In this document: in pieces, positions 31,021 to 42,647 of the stretch
Layout of the letters: each line of letters opens with the position of its first letter
Numbering within the stretch: position 1 is the stretch's first letter
Assembly (NCBI GenBank): GCA_944548615.1
Contig: OX155971.1
Location: 26,896,072-26,960,071, forward strand
Reading direction: 5' to 3'
Source: Micropterix aruncella
Lineage: Eukaryota > Arthropoda > Insecta > Lepidoptera > Micropterigidae
Length of the DNA: 64,000 bases
Program-made: the position numbers and the translations under genes
The notes under the pieces: generated by a model
What the model saw: the letters and a program-made list of their open reading frames with translations, nothing else
Told to the model about the DNA's origin: nothing
Databases searched by the model: none

Positions 31021-33370
31021 TTCGTAATATATAATATAAATTATTTATTATTTTAAAAAGATTAAATATATAATGCTCTGTAATGTCCGCTCTAGCACAA
31101 GCGTAGCTTAGTGGAGCGACATTAAATTTAGATATTTTCTAATACACACCTCTGGTTAAATCTTATTATGGGTTATTTTCTGCGATGCATGTGTAATGTA
31201 TTTTATGCTTAAGCTTTTATTGTGAATTTCCTGAAAATAAAAATGAAGAAGAAATCTTATTATGCTATAATAAATTATTGTATTTATTTATTATGGCAAT
31301 TTACAGTTTGCATTACGCGTAATACGAAACGTAGGTAATATCTAAACTTTGCATGGATTCAAATTTAACTAATTAGTCCACAGCAAGTTATGTCACACTT
31401 GGACATATATGATAATCGGTCCCATGCCGCTTAACTAAGTGATAACTTTCACCAGGGCGAACATTACAAATATAGTAAAAAGAAGGTTAAATGTCATACA
31501 TGTTTAAAAGAAGACAAAATAGTTTACAAAAAAAGGTGTTTAAGTAGACTAACAAAATATATTATACATTACTTTTGAATGGCAAATATATTATAAACGT
31601 CATTAAAATTAAATATTCAACGAAAACACAACAAATATAAATATTGTAATTAATAGAAGATACACTTAACATAATGCTTAATAATATTCACATACTCTTA
31701 AACATAACATCAAGTCCTAAATTTCGTTAAAATAAAAAAATAAGATAATATTAATAGTTAACAGATAATAATTATAAAATGTTGTAAAAGACTCTTAGGT
31801 TTACATGTAGACTAATAATTGATCGGTGAAAAATTGTTAGACTGAAATACAAAGGCAATATAAAAGTTCATTACAATATTATTATTAAAATATGCATTTT
31901 TTTTATTTTGAATAAAATAATCACATAACAGAGGTAGAGTAGTTACAACTTTTAGTAGAGTGAGATAGTGGATAGTGCTTAGTAGATTCGGGACCTTCCA
32001 GGCCCAAACATCCACGTAACCAGTTTTCTTTTAATATTGAAGGAACGAGAAGAACTGGCAAGACAAGTTATTTACAATGGATAGAATAATTTAACACTTA
32101 GAAAAACGTATTCTAGAAAAAGCAAAAAGGCGATTCAAGTAAATAAATCTATGTCCTTTTCCGATTCAAAACGATCCATTATGCGATATCAAAATCTGAA
32201 TAAATATTCTTAACACCGTTTATGTGGAGATGCTCTATCCTGCCGCTTTGTACTATTATGTTTAAGGCGCGGGGCGATCTGGATCCCTTCCATTGTCAGG
32301 AAGGGTTCAACGAAAGGGACTTGAATGCAAATAAAAGCCGGCCCTAAGTGGAAAATAAATAGGGCGGCTCCTGCGTTTCGTCGGCCGATTGAAATTTAAG
32401 GGCATCAACAATGAAAAATTAATTGTTTAACGATTTAACCTGCAGCCTATTTCGCGTCCATAGTGAGTGATGCTGACGCGCCCTTTTCAGTCTAGAGTGG
32501 TGAATATTTGAATACGCTATTGTCGGCACTTTATTTTTCTCTTCTCATTTTCTTTTCTAAGTACTGTACAATTCAGGATCAATTATTATATTTCTGTTTG
32601 GTTACTTTTGTATCTTTTATAAAACGGTATGTTTTTTCTTGCCATAAAATATGTATATTTCCGTGATATAATAACGCAATATTTTTAAATGTCATTTTTA
32701 ATGACTATATATTTTATCTGATAACATTCGATTACATTTAATATCATTTTCTATTATGTTTGTTAGTCGAGTTGAGTAGTGATAGCAACTTATTTAACAT
32801 GCCACTTACTAAGTACCTAAGTAAATATTTCTGTTACCATAACAGGGAATTATGAGAAACGGTCATATATTTTCACCATAAATATTACATCATAATTCAG
32901 ACAATAAATGTATTTAAAATTCTAAGTGTTGTAAATTACTGAATTTAAAACTAAACTTGCATAACTTTAGTCATACCTTTGACATTTAAAAATAATTACG
33001 CAAATAAACTGAACTGAACTGACGCATAGAAAACAGAAAAATATTAATAGCGAAAACAATAACTATATTTAGAAACAATATGAATGGACCCGTAGTTAAA
33101 TATTGTCGACAATTCGGCCATTGATAGATCTCGCAGATAATTGGATATACTCGTATATAGAAGAAAATTAATCGGCTAAAGTCACCAGTTTGCTCGAAGT
33201 CCATTATATGCTTGAACCATTATATGCTCGAACCATTATATGCTTGTCCATGGGATATTGTACAATCTGTGACGGTTACTATCAGGCGACTGTTATTGAC
33301 TGGTATCTAACTGTATCGTGCAGCTTGGCCCTAATGACCTGTTTGTGTTCATGGACAGGTGATCGGTTGT
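31021..33370. other. AT-rich stretch, possible truncated LINE ends
   Basis: 31200-31255 (TTGTGAATTTCCTG, AATAAAAATGAAGAAG) looks like a plus-strand LINE tail and 31278-31300 (GTATTTATTTATTATGGC) like a minus-strand one. 32240-32510 is GC-richer with no second copy or frame that I recognise. 33190-33250 has three CCATTATATGCTTGAA-like 16 bp units. Confidence 0.35.
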
Positions 33371-33374
33371 TCTA

Positions 33375-33910
33375 ATCTGGAGAACACTTTGGGCGATACT
33401 GGGCGGTTTGCGCATCGTAGGGCGAATGTCAATCGACTGTGCACTCCTGCGAATATCCGGGGGGAGGGGGTCTGGAAACGTACTTTTCCTAGCAGCGGGG
33501 GTGGTTGTTGACCTGATGTCAGCTGTTATGAAACGATCTGTTGGCCACTCGATCCCGTGTGTGCTTTACGGGCAAAGGGCGCAACGGTCCGCACTAAATT
33601 CGAACTGAATTACAGATAACATCAGCTAGAGGCCACGCAAGCTACTTCAAATTTGTGACCAGACTGGTGGATAGAGCAATTTATTCAAATCTGGTAATGA
33701 GGGAGCGAAGTTTGCACCTTTGGTATCCCTTCCCAGTGCCTCTATAAGCCCTTAGTATCTTACTGATTTTTCGGTGGAGTTAGACAGTAGGATGTCCTTT
33801 GTCCTCTAAAGTCCTTCACGTTTACTCCATGGGAGATAGAATGACCTAATGTTGTTTAAACTTCCAGGGGTGACGAGGTCGCACGTTGTGTTCGCCACCC
33901 CCAGTTGTTA
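33375..33910 (-). repeat. R1 repeat, copy C
   Basis: Reverse complement of the R1 series: GGTCTGGAAACGTACTTTTC, GTTGGCCACTCGATCCCG, CGGGCAAAGGGCGCAACGG, GAGGCCACGCAAGCTACTTC, AGTGCCTCTA-AAGCCC and GACGAGGTCGCACG. It ends abutting a Helitron-like element. Confidence 0.55.
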
Positions 33911-34608
33911 TCTATAGTGATATTATAAAGAGGTAAAATTTGTGACGTTGTAGGAAGGAATCTCTGGATCTACTGAACCGATTTCGAAAATTCTTTTACC
34001 AATATTTGTGAGTGTCATAGGCTATATATTAATCCAAAAAATGAAAAGACTTTTCCGTGGTAGTCGGATTTGCAAAGTAAGCCGGAGAATAAGCGGTCGA
34101 ACGAAAAGGTTTCTAACTAACGCTGCCTTAACGATGACAGATACATGATTAAGTTCTAGAGAACAGTTGTAGAGCTTGATAATGCCTACAAAAAAGTCAG
34201 CGACAGAACATATCTAACTTTTATATTTAAGTCACAAAAAGTAGTATTTTATATTAAAAAAATAATTTAAATCATTAGGTGAAGTTTATTGGTCATATTA
34301 TCAACAATTATGAATTCTTATCAAAATAAGTAAATTTATCGTCTCAAGCGTTTAAAACAAAAACATTTCCCTTTTACTGCATATACTTTCCCTTTTACTG
34401 CATAAATAGTTAAAGAGATAATACGCTCACAAATAAGTCACTCAAAACAAGACACTCACAAATAACGGTAATTATAGTCAAATTGGCTTGCAAATACATA
34501 CATACATATGCAGTAAATTGCAGCACTCAGCACTAACCGAACCACACTCGTAATTTCATCACAGGTAAAAAGTTTTACCGCCTAACGAAGTGGGCACGGA
34601 TCAGCTAG
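33911..34608 (+). mobile_element. Helitron-like non-autonomous element, copy 2
   Basis: Starts TCTATAGTGATATTATAAAG directly after a host A and ends GGCACGGATCAGCTAG directly before a host T (34609). It is the plus-strand counterpart of 23251-24121 and lacks an internal ~170 bp segment. No protein is encoded. TC/CTAG ends and an AT target are the basis for the Helitron call; a 3' hairpin is not clear. Confidence 0.65.
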
Positions 34609-35169
34609 TTTTTTTTTATTTTTTTTTTTTATTTTTTTTAACAACCATAGTTTACAGACGAATGGTTATGATGTTCGTTATAGAGTACAATAAAACGTGC
34701 AGGAAAAACAAGTTGAACCCAAAGCCGTTGGCTCATCGCATACCTAACTGAGCAAGAACGCCCGTATCTAGGGATGCTGATATTAGACTTAGCATATTGC
34801 GAGCTGACATGTGTGACGTTCGGTTTTATAATTATTATTGGTATAAAGAACATTCGTTCTTGCATAATACAAATACACAAGCACAAAGAGTTATACCAAC
34901 ATTAAAAAATGTAAAGTAGTAAGAAATTATTATTAAACCCAACACCAATATATAGTAATACTTAAATACAATAAATACATATTTAAAATAAATATACATA
35001 CTAATATAAAATACTAAAATACACAAATAAATTAAATTGATATACCTCTAGTCTTAAACCTCACGTATACGTCTATTATATTTATAAATAAAAAAATCTA
35101 AGTATTTGCTTTTTATTTATTAATTTCACCTAATCAAAAATTCTGTTTAATTCAGTTATAATATGTTTC
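34609..35169. other. T-run and AT-rich DNA
   Basis: T-rich run at 34609-34640. A minus-strand frame at 34638-34886 includes NISIPRYGRSCSVRYAMS, faintly like an L2-type C-terminus but too weak to call. Confidence 0.3.
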
Positions 35170-35173
35170 TTAA

Positions 35174-35480
35174 CCCCTTGAGTATGATACGACCAAATCT
35201 GGTTCTGAAACAATTATCCATGATACGACCAGATCTGGTTCCGCGTGTTTTTCACTTCTTTGACGTTCTCATATTTATTCATAATTATCTAATTGTTTTA
35301 CAAAATGATATTTCAATATTCGAAATTTCGAAATTTCAATGCAATCATTGTGCAGTTATTCTTTTTATGATTGGTGTAGTAGTTTCGTAGTTATAGTACT
35401 TTAAGGTCGATGTCGCCGAAAATCCTGCAAAAGAGACAGATGCATCCATGAAAATACCCATTTACTCCAAGGGCTAATGG
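35174..35480. mobile_element. Short TTAA-flanked MITE (piggyBac-like)
   Basis: TTAA at 35170-35173 is followed by CCCCTTGAGTATGATACG. The other end reads, inverted, CCCTTGGAGTAAATGGG, next to CTAA (35474-35477) and TTAA (35481-35484). Near the left end the 20-mer ATGATACGACCARATCTGGT occurs twice (35184 and 35220), each containing an ACCA-ATCTGGT palindrome. No coding capacity. Confidence 0.55.
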
Positions 35481-35484
35481 TTAA

Positions 35485-36200
35485 GAGAATATATAAGAAA
35501 GAGAGATGTACATCGAGGTTGCTGTCAACTTTTTCTTTGCGTTTTTTACGAATTTCTCACATTTAAGCTTAGTGAAATTTCATTATTCCACACATCGCAT
35601 TTGCAAGGCCTTGTTGGCTGCGAGTCGTCTTTGATGAACGTGATTTAAAGCGAGGCTTTCTTGGGAGGATTAAGACTAAAATCCCATTGTGCCTATACTA
35701 GAAATTTTCAAACTGTGGCTTTATAAGTATATAAATATTAATACCGGCAAAAGGAACAACGCATAAAACAGGACATAAAACGGAAACATGGGAAAGTGTG
35801 GCAACGTTCCATACAATTTATTTATTTTATTACTTATAATTAGCAGAGGGGATTCATTATTGTGGCAACTTCCGCGTCAACCTTCTCTTTCGCCAAAATG
35901 CGACGTGGAATTGTAGCGAATTGTCCCTGAAACGCAAGTCGTAAACTTCTCTGCTGCGGCTAGAAATTAACCCTCTCGTATATGAATTGGTAGCTGTAAA
36001 GTTACTAGTTACCGAATAACCGCACACTTGTGAAGTCGCTTCTCGACGTTGACTAATAATTGAATTAGAGTAATGGAAACAGTAGAATCAATTATTAATG
36101 TACCTATATAGTAGATAACAAATTAATCGAACGTCTTTAGGTAAATTTATTTATTTATTTATTTGAAGAGCAGAATAATATTATTAACTGCACACTTGAA
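35485..36200. other. No recognised gene
   Basis: AAAGTTACTAGTTACCGAAT then AACCGCACACTTG at 35998-36036 recurs at 59176-59214 (AAAGTTACTAGTAACTGAAT), so part of this is an unclassified dispersed repeat. A TTTA array lies at 36144-36162. Confidence 0.4.
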
Positions 36201-36204
36201 GGTG

Positions 36205-36470
36205 TCAACTACAACGGCGAACCAGTCACCTCAGAAAGTTTTCACGATAATTGATCGTTCTGTCCGCCGTGAGGTGATCATAAAAGACGAAATAGTCCAC
36301 TGTCTAGTTACGCCCCTCGCCCGTTAGAGACAAACGCCTTACCGCAAGACAGCGGGTGTGCACCGAGCGGGCTCCTGACTGGTTACTGGTTCGAGATCGC
36401 TTACGCGGTCGTCGCACTTACTTAAGAGGGCCCTTTCCGCTCGACTCTCTATACAAACGCCCGTAATCGA
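36205..36470 (+). repeat. R1 repeat, copy D left part
   Basis: CAACTACAACGGCGAACCAG then TCACCTCAG, GCCCGTTAGAGACAAACGCC, GGTTACTGGTTCGAGATCGC. A piece with ACTCTATCGCGGACCACGG at 36980-37015 belongs to the same family, so the copy appears broken up. Confidence 0.5.
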
Positions 36471-36769
36471 TTGCGACGTTAATACGCATTTTAATATTGA
36501 GATTTGAGTTCATTTGAGATCACTAAAGTTAAAACTAAGATTATGTACCTAGTGCCAAAACTTCGAAATTTCTATCAATTTCTATCAAACCCTAAAAAGC
36601 GTAAATTTTACCTCAATTTCACCTTAGTTTGGATAGCCGTAATCTACTTTACAAATAATGAAAACTAAAAAATATTTCGAGGCAATCCTCGTACATGTAA
36701 AGAAGATTAAAAATAATTTTACCTGAAGGTTTTAATAATAATGGTTTGTTTGCGTTTGAATACCTTGCT

Positions 36770-36865
36770 ATCTCTTTCGTCGTCCTACAAAGCGCTATAT
36801 ATTTTCGTTCGATCTCTCTCGTCGTTCTATCTCTTTCGTCATTGCTATCTCTTTCGTCGTTCTAC
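36770..36865 (+). repeat. Short tandem repeat TATCTCTTTCGTCGTTC
   Basis: Four or five imperfect units of ~17-20 bp between 36769 and 36865, pyrimidine-rich. Confidence 0.6.
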
Positions 36866-36894
36866 AGTCCCTCTCTTTTCAACAATGGGTGAGA

Positions 36895-37045
36895 TGAAAC
36901 AGCAAGCTTTTAAGACCACGCGCGGGTCGCAGCGCAGTTGCGGCGTCCGTACAGGGCCACCTTAAGGGTGATTCGGTGTCTACCGACTCTATCGCGGACC
37001 ACGGCGCCCTATGCCCGGCGCTTCACTCATTGTAAACCGTAGCAA
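36895..37045 (+). repeat. R1 repeat, copy D right part
   Basis: CTACCGACTCTATCGCGGAC then CACGGCGCCCTATGCCCGGC corresponds to AATCTATCGCGGACCACGG and TCCTTTGCCCGGC in copy F. Confidence 0.45.
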
Positions 37046-37371
37046 AATAGAGAGCACAGCAGGTGAGCATTAAGGCAAGCGTGCGAAGTAAACAATGGCT
37101 TGTACATCCATATAAAATAATGTTGAAAATATATTTTTTCAAATTTCTATATGCATAATGATCACAAAGATAATATTTATTGATGATATTCTAAGCTATA
37201 TTTCTTTAAACCTAATAATAATATAAATAAGGTAATAATGAAATAAGTAATAATAATAATAATATCAATTATAGTAATAATTAACATAACGACACTTCTT
37301 GGGCATTAATAATACGAATATGATTAACTCTGCTCTTAAAATTCCCACAGAGCCAACAAATGCAGATTCAA

Positions 37372-37625
37372 AAAAAAACAGCAGGGTAGATTATATTGAG
37401 TACAGCGCTGATCCTCAGTAAGCAAGATTGCCATTGGCCCTTATATTAATTCATTGCGAGGGTCTTGGTGTATCCGCATGCGCAACCAGGTTTTGTATAC
37501 TGTTTTAAAAACAGCAACACGTTTCCGCTAATGAAAATTTATATTTCCGTGACTCTTTTTGCACTGGCGGCTTATCGCACCATTCATTATTTTATTCTCC
37601 CTGCAGCTTTACTTTTAATGCTAAT
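37372..37625 (+). repeat. Dispersed repeat R2, copy c
   Basis: ACAGCGCTGATCCTCAGTAA, GCCATTGGCCCTTATATTAA, ACACGTTTCCGCTAATGAAA, TATTTCCGTGACTC, GCACTGGCGGCTTATCGCAC. Same strand as the other three. Confidence 0.55.
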
Positions 37626-37835
37626 TTACATTTTATTAAGTTGCAAGTGAGTAGTTTAGTCAACGTTAACGCGTAGCAAAGTCAACGTGTAAGCGGCCAC
37701 AATGATAAGTGATAAGTGTTAGTGCGAAGTGCTTGTACGAAATAGATTAGAGCACGGTATATTTCTTATGTTTAATAGGTTCTTCATACTTCCCACACTT
37801 GCAGCTTTGCAATCATTAACGATATGGCTACGTTC

Positions 37836-37895
37836 TATATTCTATATAATTCTACATTCTATATTCTATATATTCTATATTCTATATAAAGCTAC
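37836..37895 (+). repeat. TTCTATA-type microsatellite
   Basis: Imperfect TTCTATATTCTATATA array. Confidence 0.7.
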
Positions 37896-37979
37896 GTTGG
37901 ATATTGTGAACAAACGTGAAAGATTTCATAATTACTTGCATAATTCATAATTCATTTAATTTTTTATTTTTTTTTTATT

Positions 37980-38068
37980 TTCACATTTACATTTACATTT
38001 ACATAGAGCGGGGTTTACTATAGAGCTATAGCATTACTATAGAGCGGATTACTATAGAGCGGCGCACA
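37980..38068. repeat. TTTACA array plus TTACTATAGAGCGG repeats
   Basis: An ACATTT array at 37982-38003, then three imperfect units of (T)TTACTATAGAGC(GG) at about 38016-38065. They sit between two ACATTT arrays. Confidence 0.65.
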
Positions 38069-38818
38069 TTTACATTTATATTTACATTTATATAAATTTA
38101 TATACATTTTGTATACATTTTGCCGTAGGCAACCAGAATTGGTAGCCTCACATTCGAGGGGTTAAAGATAACTTCCAGCCAATAATTGTGTAGTGTACAA
38201 AAATAGGCTTAAGCTTAACCCCTTAAATAAAGCTTAGAGCCATTTACAAGTTACCCCTGATAATGACAATAATAATAACGTGAATTTAGAACTGATATTA
38301 AGCACAAAGAAGATATTAAACAAGAAGATACTAAATTGTACAGTAGAAAACATGTTGACATAAACAAGACTGTAATAAAAGAAGAAAATGCTAAGCCTGG
38401 TCACCACAAAATCGCCCTACAACCTGCTTCCTTATAGTATCTATATTCGTGAAAAAGGGGTCAATATCAATGCCAGCATTCAGGGTGTTGAAAGTTTCGC
38501 ATACCCTTATAAAATAAGAGTTACGCCTGTATTTGGTTTTAAAGCCAGGTACAAAAGGAGTGCCCTATTTCTAAGTGCCCGGCTAGGAGTGCTGAGAGAT
38601 ATTTTAGATAATAGTTCAGGACAATCAATCGAGCCATTTAAAATTCGTATTAAAAGTGAGATGTCAGCTATGTTTCTTCGCAAAGCCAATGGCAGCAAAT
38701 GATGACGAATACAACGAGAATAGTAGTCTGGATCACGTATACGACATTTATATTCTATGTAGTGTAGAAATTTTCTTTGGATGACCTCTATTCTCGATGC
38801 ATACAACTCACGATGCAT
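38069..38818 (-). mobile_element. Reverse-strand LINE with TTTACA tail
   Basis: 3' tail at 38067-38120, 3' UTR to 38388, then a minus-strand ORF2 C-terminus. From 38818: MHRELYASRIEVIQRKFLHY, IEYKCRIRDPDYYSRCIRHH, LLPLALRRNIADISLLIRIL and NGSIDCPELLSKISL. A frameshift near 38510 leads into CETFNTLNAGIDIDPFFTNI, then DTIRKQVVGRFCGDQA and a TAG near 38390. RRHHLLPLA-RR and NG-IDCPELL are conserved in CR1/Jockey-type C-termini. A hairpin, CTATGCGGAATCAA with its inverted partner at 38833-38870, lies just beyond the 5' end. Confidence 0.75.
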
Positions 38819-40155
38819 ACATCCATTATACTATGCGGAATCAAGCATATATGGTTGATTCTGCATAGCGCTACGCCACTATTACGTAGAAAGACAAATA
38901 GCCAATTGTTCGATTAGACATAATACAATTCTTTTCCATAATATGACTTTAATACCATTGCACTAGGTTTGGACATCATTAGCATCATCTCACGTCAACA
39001 CACTAATGGCCACATCATTAGTGTCGACGCTGTAATGTCATATTTATGAGTCGTTTGCCAGTGTTTCAGAAAGAAACTAGTTTTATGCGTATTTCCAATA
39101 CATGAAAATGAATCTGTAAGGTTCTCGTGCCACAAGATACAACTAACAACTTAGAGACAGTTTTTATCCAGATAGTGAACTTCTCATTAATGTATATAAT
39201 TTTGCTATAGTTGGCCTAACATTAGTCAATAACTCATTAAATGTTTTTTGACAGTTACAAAATTCAGTGGGATCTTCATTAATCAGTTCCATGAAAATGA
39301 AAATATTACTATTTCAGTACTGAAGTATTCTGCTTATCCATTTTATTTGCAGTAATAACTTAGGGTTTTCGATTCTAACTAACAATTCATGTTTAATTTC
39401 TGATGGGATGTCTGCGATTATCTTTTTGAAATGTTTCGTAATTCTAACCGTTGTTCATCCTCCATTTAGTGACACGGACAGACTGGACACTTTGGACCTG
39501 CAAGAAGCACTAAACACTGTGTGAATATTTTGTTTACACTTAACACTAAACACCATAAATAATACGTAAACTAATCGACAACCTTACTTGAACTTGATAC
39601 CTAACAAAATGTAAACTAGTTTTTACGCACCGACTTGTACGCGGTTTATTGTAGTCCAAAGTATAATACTCTCTAAAAGCCGGTAATATTAAATATTTGC
39701 TTATAACTGAGAAACCACCATACAGGCAGCCGCGGATCTATATAAGGGCTTTTTGGGCTGCAGCCCAGGGCCCCGTGGATATAAGAGGCCCCAGCCCCCA
39801 TTGAAAACAATGGACAAAATCGATAATATTATTTATCAAAAACAGTGTATGAGGAAATAATTAAGATTATGAGCAAACAGATAATTATACAAATTATAAC
39901 TCAAATAAATAACGACGACTGAGTACTAGTCAATTGGGATGGATTCAACCCCAGATCTATCTCACAATGATCAACTTGATATTGTATTACGATACTGTTT
40001 TCGGGAAAAAATGTATTAAAAATGCGTATCTTTCATTAAAATTACTAGTCATACTGGCTTACATTTATTTAATATTATCTTAAAATGAAAAGCTGAATTC
40101 GCTCTTGTTTACACATGGGCTATTTATGTTGTTAAAGATGTGAGGGTGTGTAAAT

Positions 40156-40187
<32 letters not shown>

Positions 40188-40495
40188 GTGTTTGCTGAAT
40201 CCCAAATGTGAGGAAAATGGCATGAATACACACCGAGAAACGAGGTCCTAAAAATTGGGGGGTCGCCTCGGATTTTGAATAGTCAAATTTAAGGCCAGAT
40301 TTCGAATCTACACCATCTGATTGGTCTAGAATAATTTTTAAACATTAATTGGAGTCGATGAATTTTCGACCTCGAATTAAGTATATTTTCCAACCACTTG
40401 TGTGAGTGTGTTAAAACTGACACGATTTTTGCTACGAGTGTGTAAGCACCGGAGGGCGCTGCTGGGCAAGTGGTGTGTTAAAATTTAACCAATTA
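38819..40495. other. No recognised gene
   Basis: Contains the hairpin 38833-38870, a GCAGCCCAGGGCCCCGTGGA motif at 39761-39780 (partly repeated at 47519-47535), and a GT microsatellite at 40157-40178. Long AT-rich parts carry no supported frame. Confidence 0.4.
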
Positions 40496-40509
40496 AGAGG
40501 TCTTTAACG

Positions 40510-41250
40510 GCCTCAATTGCAAGCGTGGCGCGAACTACGAGACTAAATCAACTAACTCAAATATTCATTCGCATAATACGCGAAATAAAGAGGACTTGCG
40601 TCATTTTAAGGTGCGTCTGAGTAAGGTTCGGAATAGCTTTCTCTGCCAATCTTACTTATTCTACAACAAACTTCCATTACACATCAGGGGCCTTGGGGAG
40701 GTTCACTTTAAGAAAAAGGTACAGGGTATTTTGACTAAAAACCCCATTTATAGCATTGAGGATTTCGACAACATCAATTTTTCGCAGCTCTATTGACCTA
40801 CTTGACTATTATTATTCCTTATTCTTTCTATTATTGACTATTTTACAATTGCGTTTTTTTTTTCTTCTTCAAAATATTGGCTATTGACAATAATTATTAT
40901 TACTGATTTGTTTGTATTTGTGTTTTTTCTTTAAAATATCTTCCCGTGTGATAATTTGGGAAATTATCCAATATTTATTTGATTATTTAGTACTTAGGAT
41001 TATATAGAAAATTAGATAGAAAATTTTACGAAATTACTTAAGAATTTTGATTGAAAATATTGGAAAATGTTGTTTCCTCTACATAGAAAATCTGCGCTTG
41101 GATGTTCAACGTTCATACCTTGCAATACTGACGTTCATATGTTATACCTTAATAGGTATATTTAAATATTATACTTGTTATTTTCATTACTTTTGACTTA
41201 ACCAAGTGTAGGAACTCCTATCAACTGGTTTGAAATAAATAAATGAAAAA
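40510..41250 (+). mobile_element. CR1/Jockey-type LINE: ORF2 C-terminus and 3' UTR
   Basis: Intact frame to a TGA at 40794-40796. It reads NYETKSTNSNIHSHNTRNKE, DLRHFKVRLSKVRNSFLCQS, YLFYNKLPLHIRGLGEVHFK, KKVQGILTKNPIYSIEDFD. The IHSHNTR-K-DL and YNKLP signatures mark the C-terminal end of ORF2. The 3' UTR ends near AAATAAATAAATGAAAAAAT (41232-41250). Confidence 0.75.
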
Positions 41251-41441
41251 ATGAAAAATGCCGCGAACTGCTGACGGAGTAACCGCCATTTCGTCGGCGG
41301 ACCTCCTGGCGAGTGGAGGCGTCTTCCTTGTGATTTGTGGATTTCTTTCTACCTTACTCGATGGATGCTGGTGAGTAACAAAATATTTATGAAAGGTTTT
41401 GGAGCGAAGCTATTACTTTCCTGGCAAGGAAAGTATTGTGG

Positions 41442-41480
41442 ACGCACTTCTGTCTGTCTGTCGGTCTGTCTGTCTGTCTG
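41442..41480 (+). repeat. TCTG microsatellite
   Basis: About nine TCTG units with one TCGG variant. Confidence 0.85.
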
Positions 41481-41594
41481 TATTCCTCCACGATAGCGTC
41501 CAAACGCTACATTCGATTGAGCTGAAATGTCGCAAGCAGGCATCATTTGGTCATGGCATGAGTTGAAAAGATTATGGTTGACTCCTGTCCACCA

Positions 41595-41925
41595 GGGGCG
41601 GCTCCCGACGAGGGAACTCCTCAACGGTCAACCGTAGAGACGTGAGATTTGGTATAGGCATTCCATTATGATGGCAATTACTAAGTTCCACCATGACATG
41701 GCTGCTGCACCCAGGATTGGCTCCCGACGAGGGAACTCCTCAACGGTCAACAGCAGAGACACGAAATCTTGTATACACATTCCATTATGATACCCCGTTT
41801 TAAGTTTCATAATGACATTCCTGCTGCACCCAGGGTTGGCTCCCGACTAGGGAACTCCTCAACGGTCAACAGCACAGACACGTAATTTTGTATACGCATT
41901 CCATTTTGATAGCCCGTTCTAAGGA
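41595..41925 (+). repeat. Minisatellite M1, unit 119 bp, three units
   Basis: CTCCCGAC(G/T)AGGGAACTCC starts at 41602, 41721 and 41840, exactly 119 bp apart, each followed by TCAACGGTCAAC and GCATTCCATT(A/T)TGAT. The same unit, inverted, forms the array at 24946-25765. Confidence 0.85.
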
Positions 41926-42645
41926 AGGAAGGTGGGAAAAATCTAGTCAGCGGGTTGGAAGTAGGGTAACTCGGGGAAACTTTGGATGGCGGGTTTTTTG
42001 GGATCCCGTGTAGGGTAAATCGGGGATAAAATGGAAAGCGTTTAAGTCGAGTAGGGGAAGTCGGGGAAGATTGAAAGAATGGATACTTGTCAAGAATTCA
42101 CAAATGTCACTGTCACTTCAAAAACGTCGAACCCAATCAATAGTTTTATTTTCACTAGTCCAGTGCAGGTAGGGGAAGGTGGGTAAAAGATGGACAGTAG
42201 GCTGGAAGTAGGGTAACTCGGGGAAACTTTGGATAACGGGTATTTTGGGATCCCATGTAGGGTCAAACGGGGGGGGGGGGGGGGGGGGGGTGGAAAGCGG
42301 GTATGGCAAGAAGGGGAAGTCGGGGAAAGATTAAAAGGGCGCAAAATTGTCAAGAATTCACAAATGTCACTGTCATATCAAAAACGTAAAACCTACTTTA
42401 TTTTTCACTAGTTTAGCACAGGTAGGGGATAGTGGGAAAAGGTTAGACAGCGGGTTGGAAGTAGGGTAACTCGGGGAAGCTTTGGATAGCGGGTATTTGG
42501 GATCCCGTGTAGGGTCAATTGGGAAAAAATGGAAAGCGGATATGTCTAGTAGGGGATGCCGGGGAAAGATTGAAAGGATGGAAAATTGACATAAATTCAA
42601 AGTATCACTGTCAGTTCAAAAACGTCAAACCCAATCAATAGTTTA
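41926..42645 (+). repeat. Minisatellite M3, unit ~250 bp, three units, G-rich
   Basis: GTAGGGTAACTCGGGGAA starts at 41961, 42208 and 42461 (spacing 247 and 253). Each unit also carries GGGATCCC(G/A)TGTAGGGT, GGAAAG-GGGTATG and AAATGTCACTGTCA. Unit two has an uninterrupted run of more than 20 G (42269-42290). Proline-rich minus-strand frames here are translations of the array. Confidence 0.85.
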
Positions 42646-42647
42646 CG

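Noticed and set aside
34638..34886. L2-type LINE C-terminus
   Set aside because: Only a faint NISIPRYGRSCSVRYA similarity; no tail or further motifs support it.
41595..41925. CRISPR-like repeat spacing
   Set aside because: The 119 bp units are repeated in full, without unique spacers, and the DNA is eukaryotic.
42090..42600. Proline-rich minus-strand proteins
   Set aside because: Translation of the G-rich minisatellite M3 on the opposite strand; repeats and the poly-G run explain the frames.
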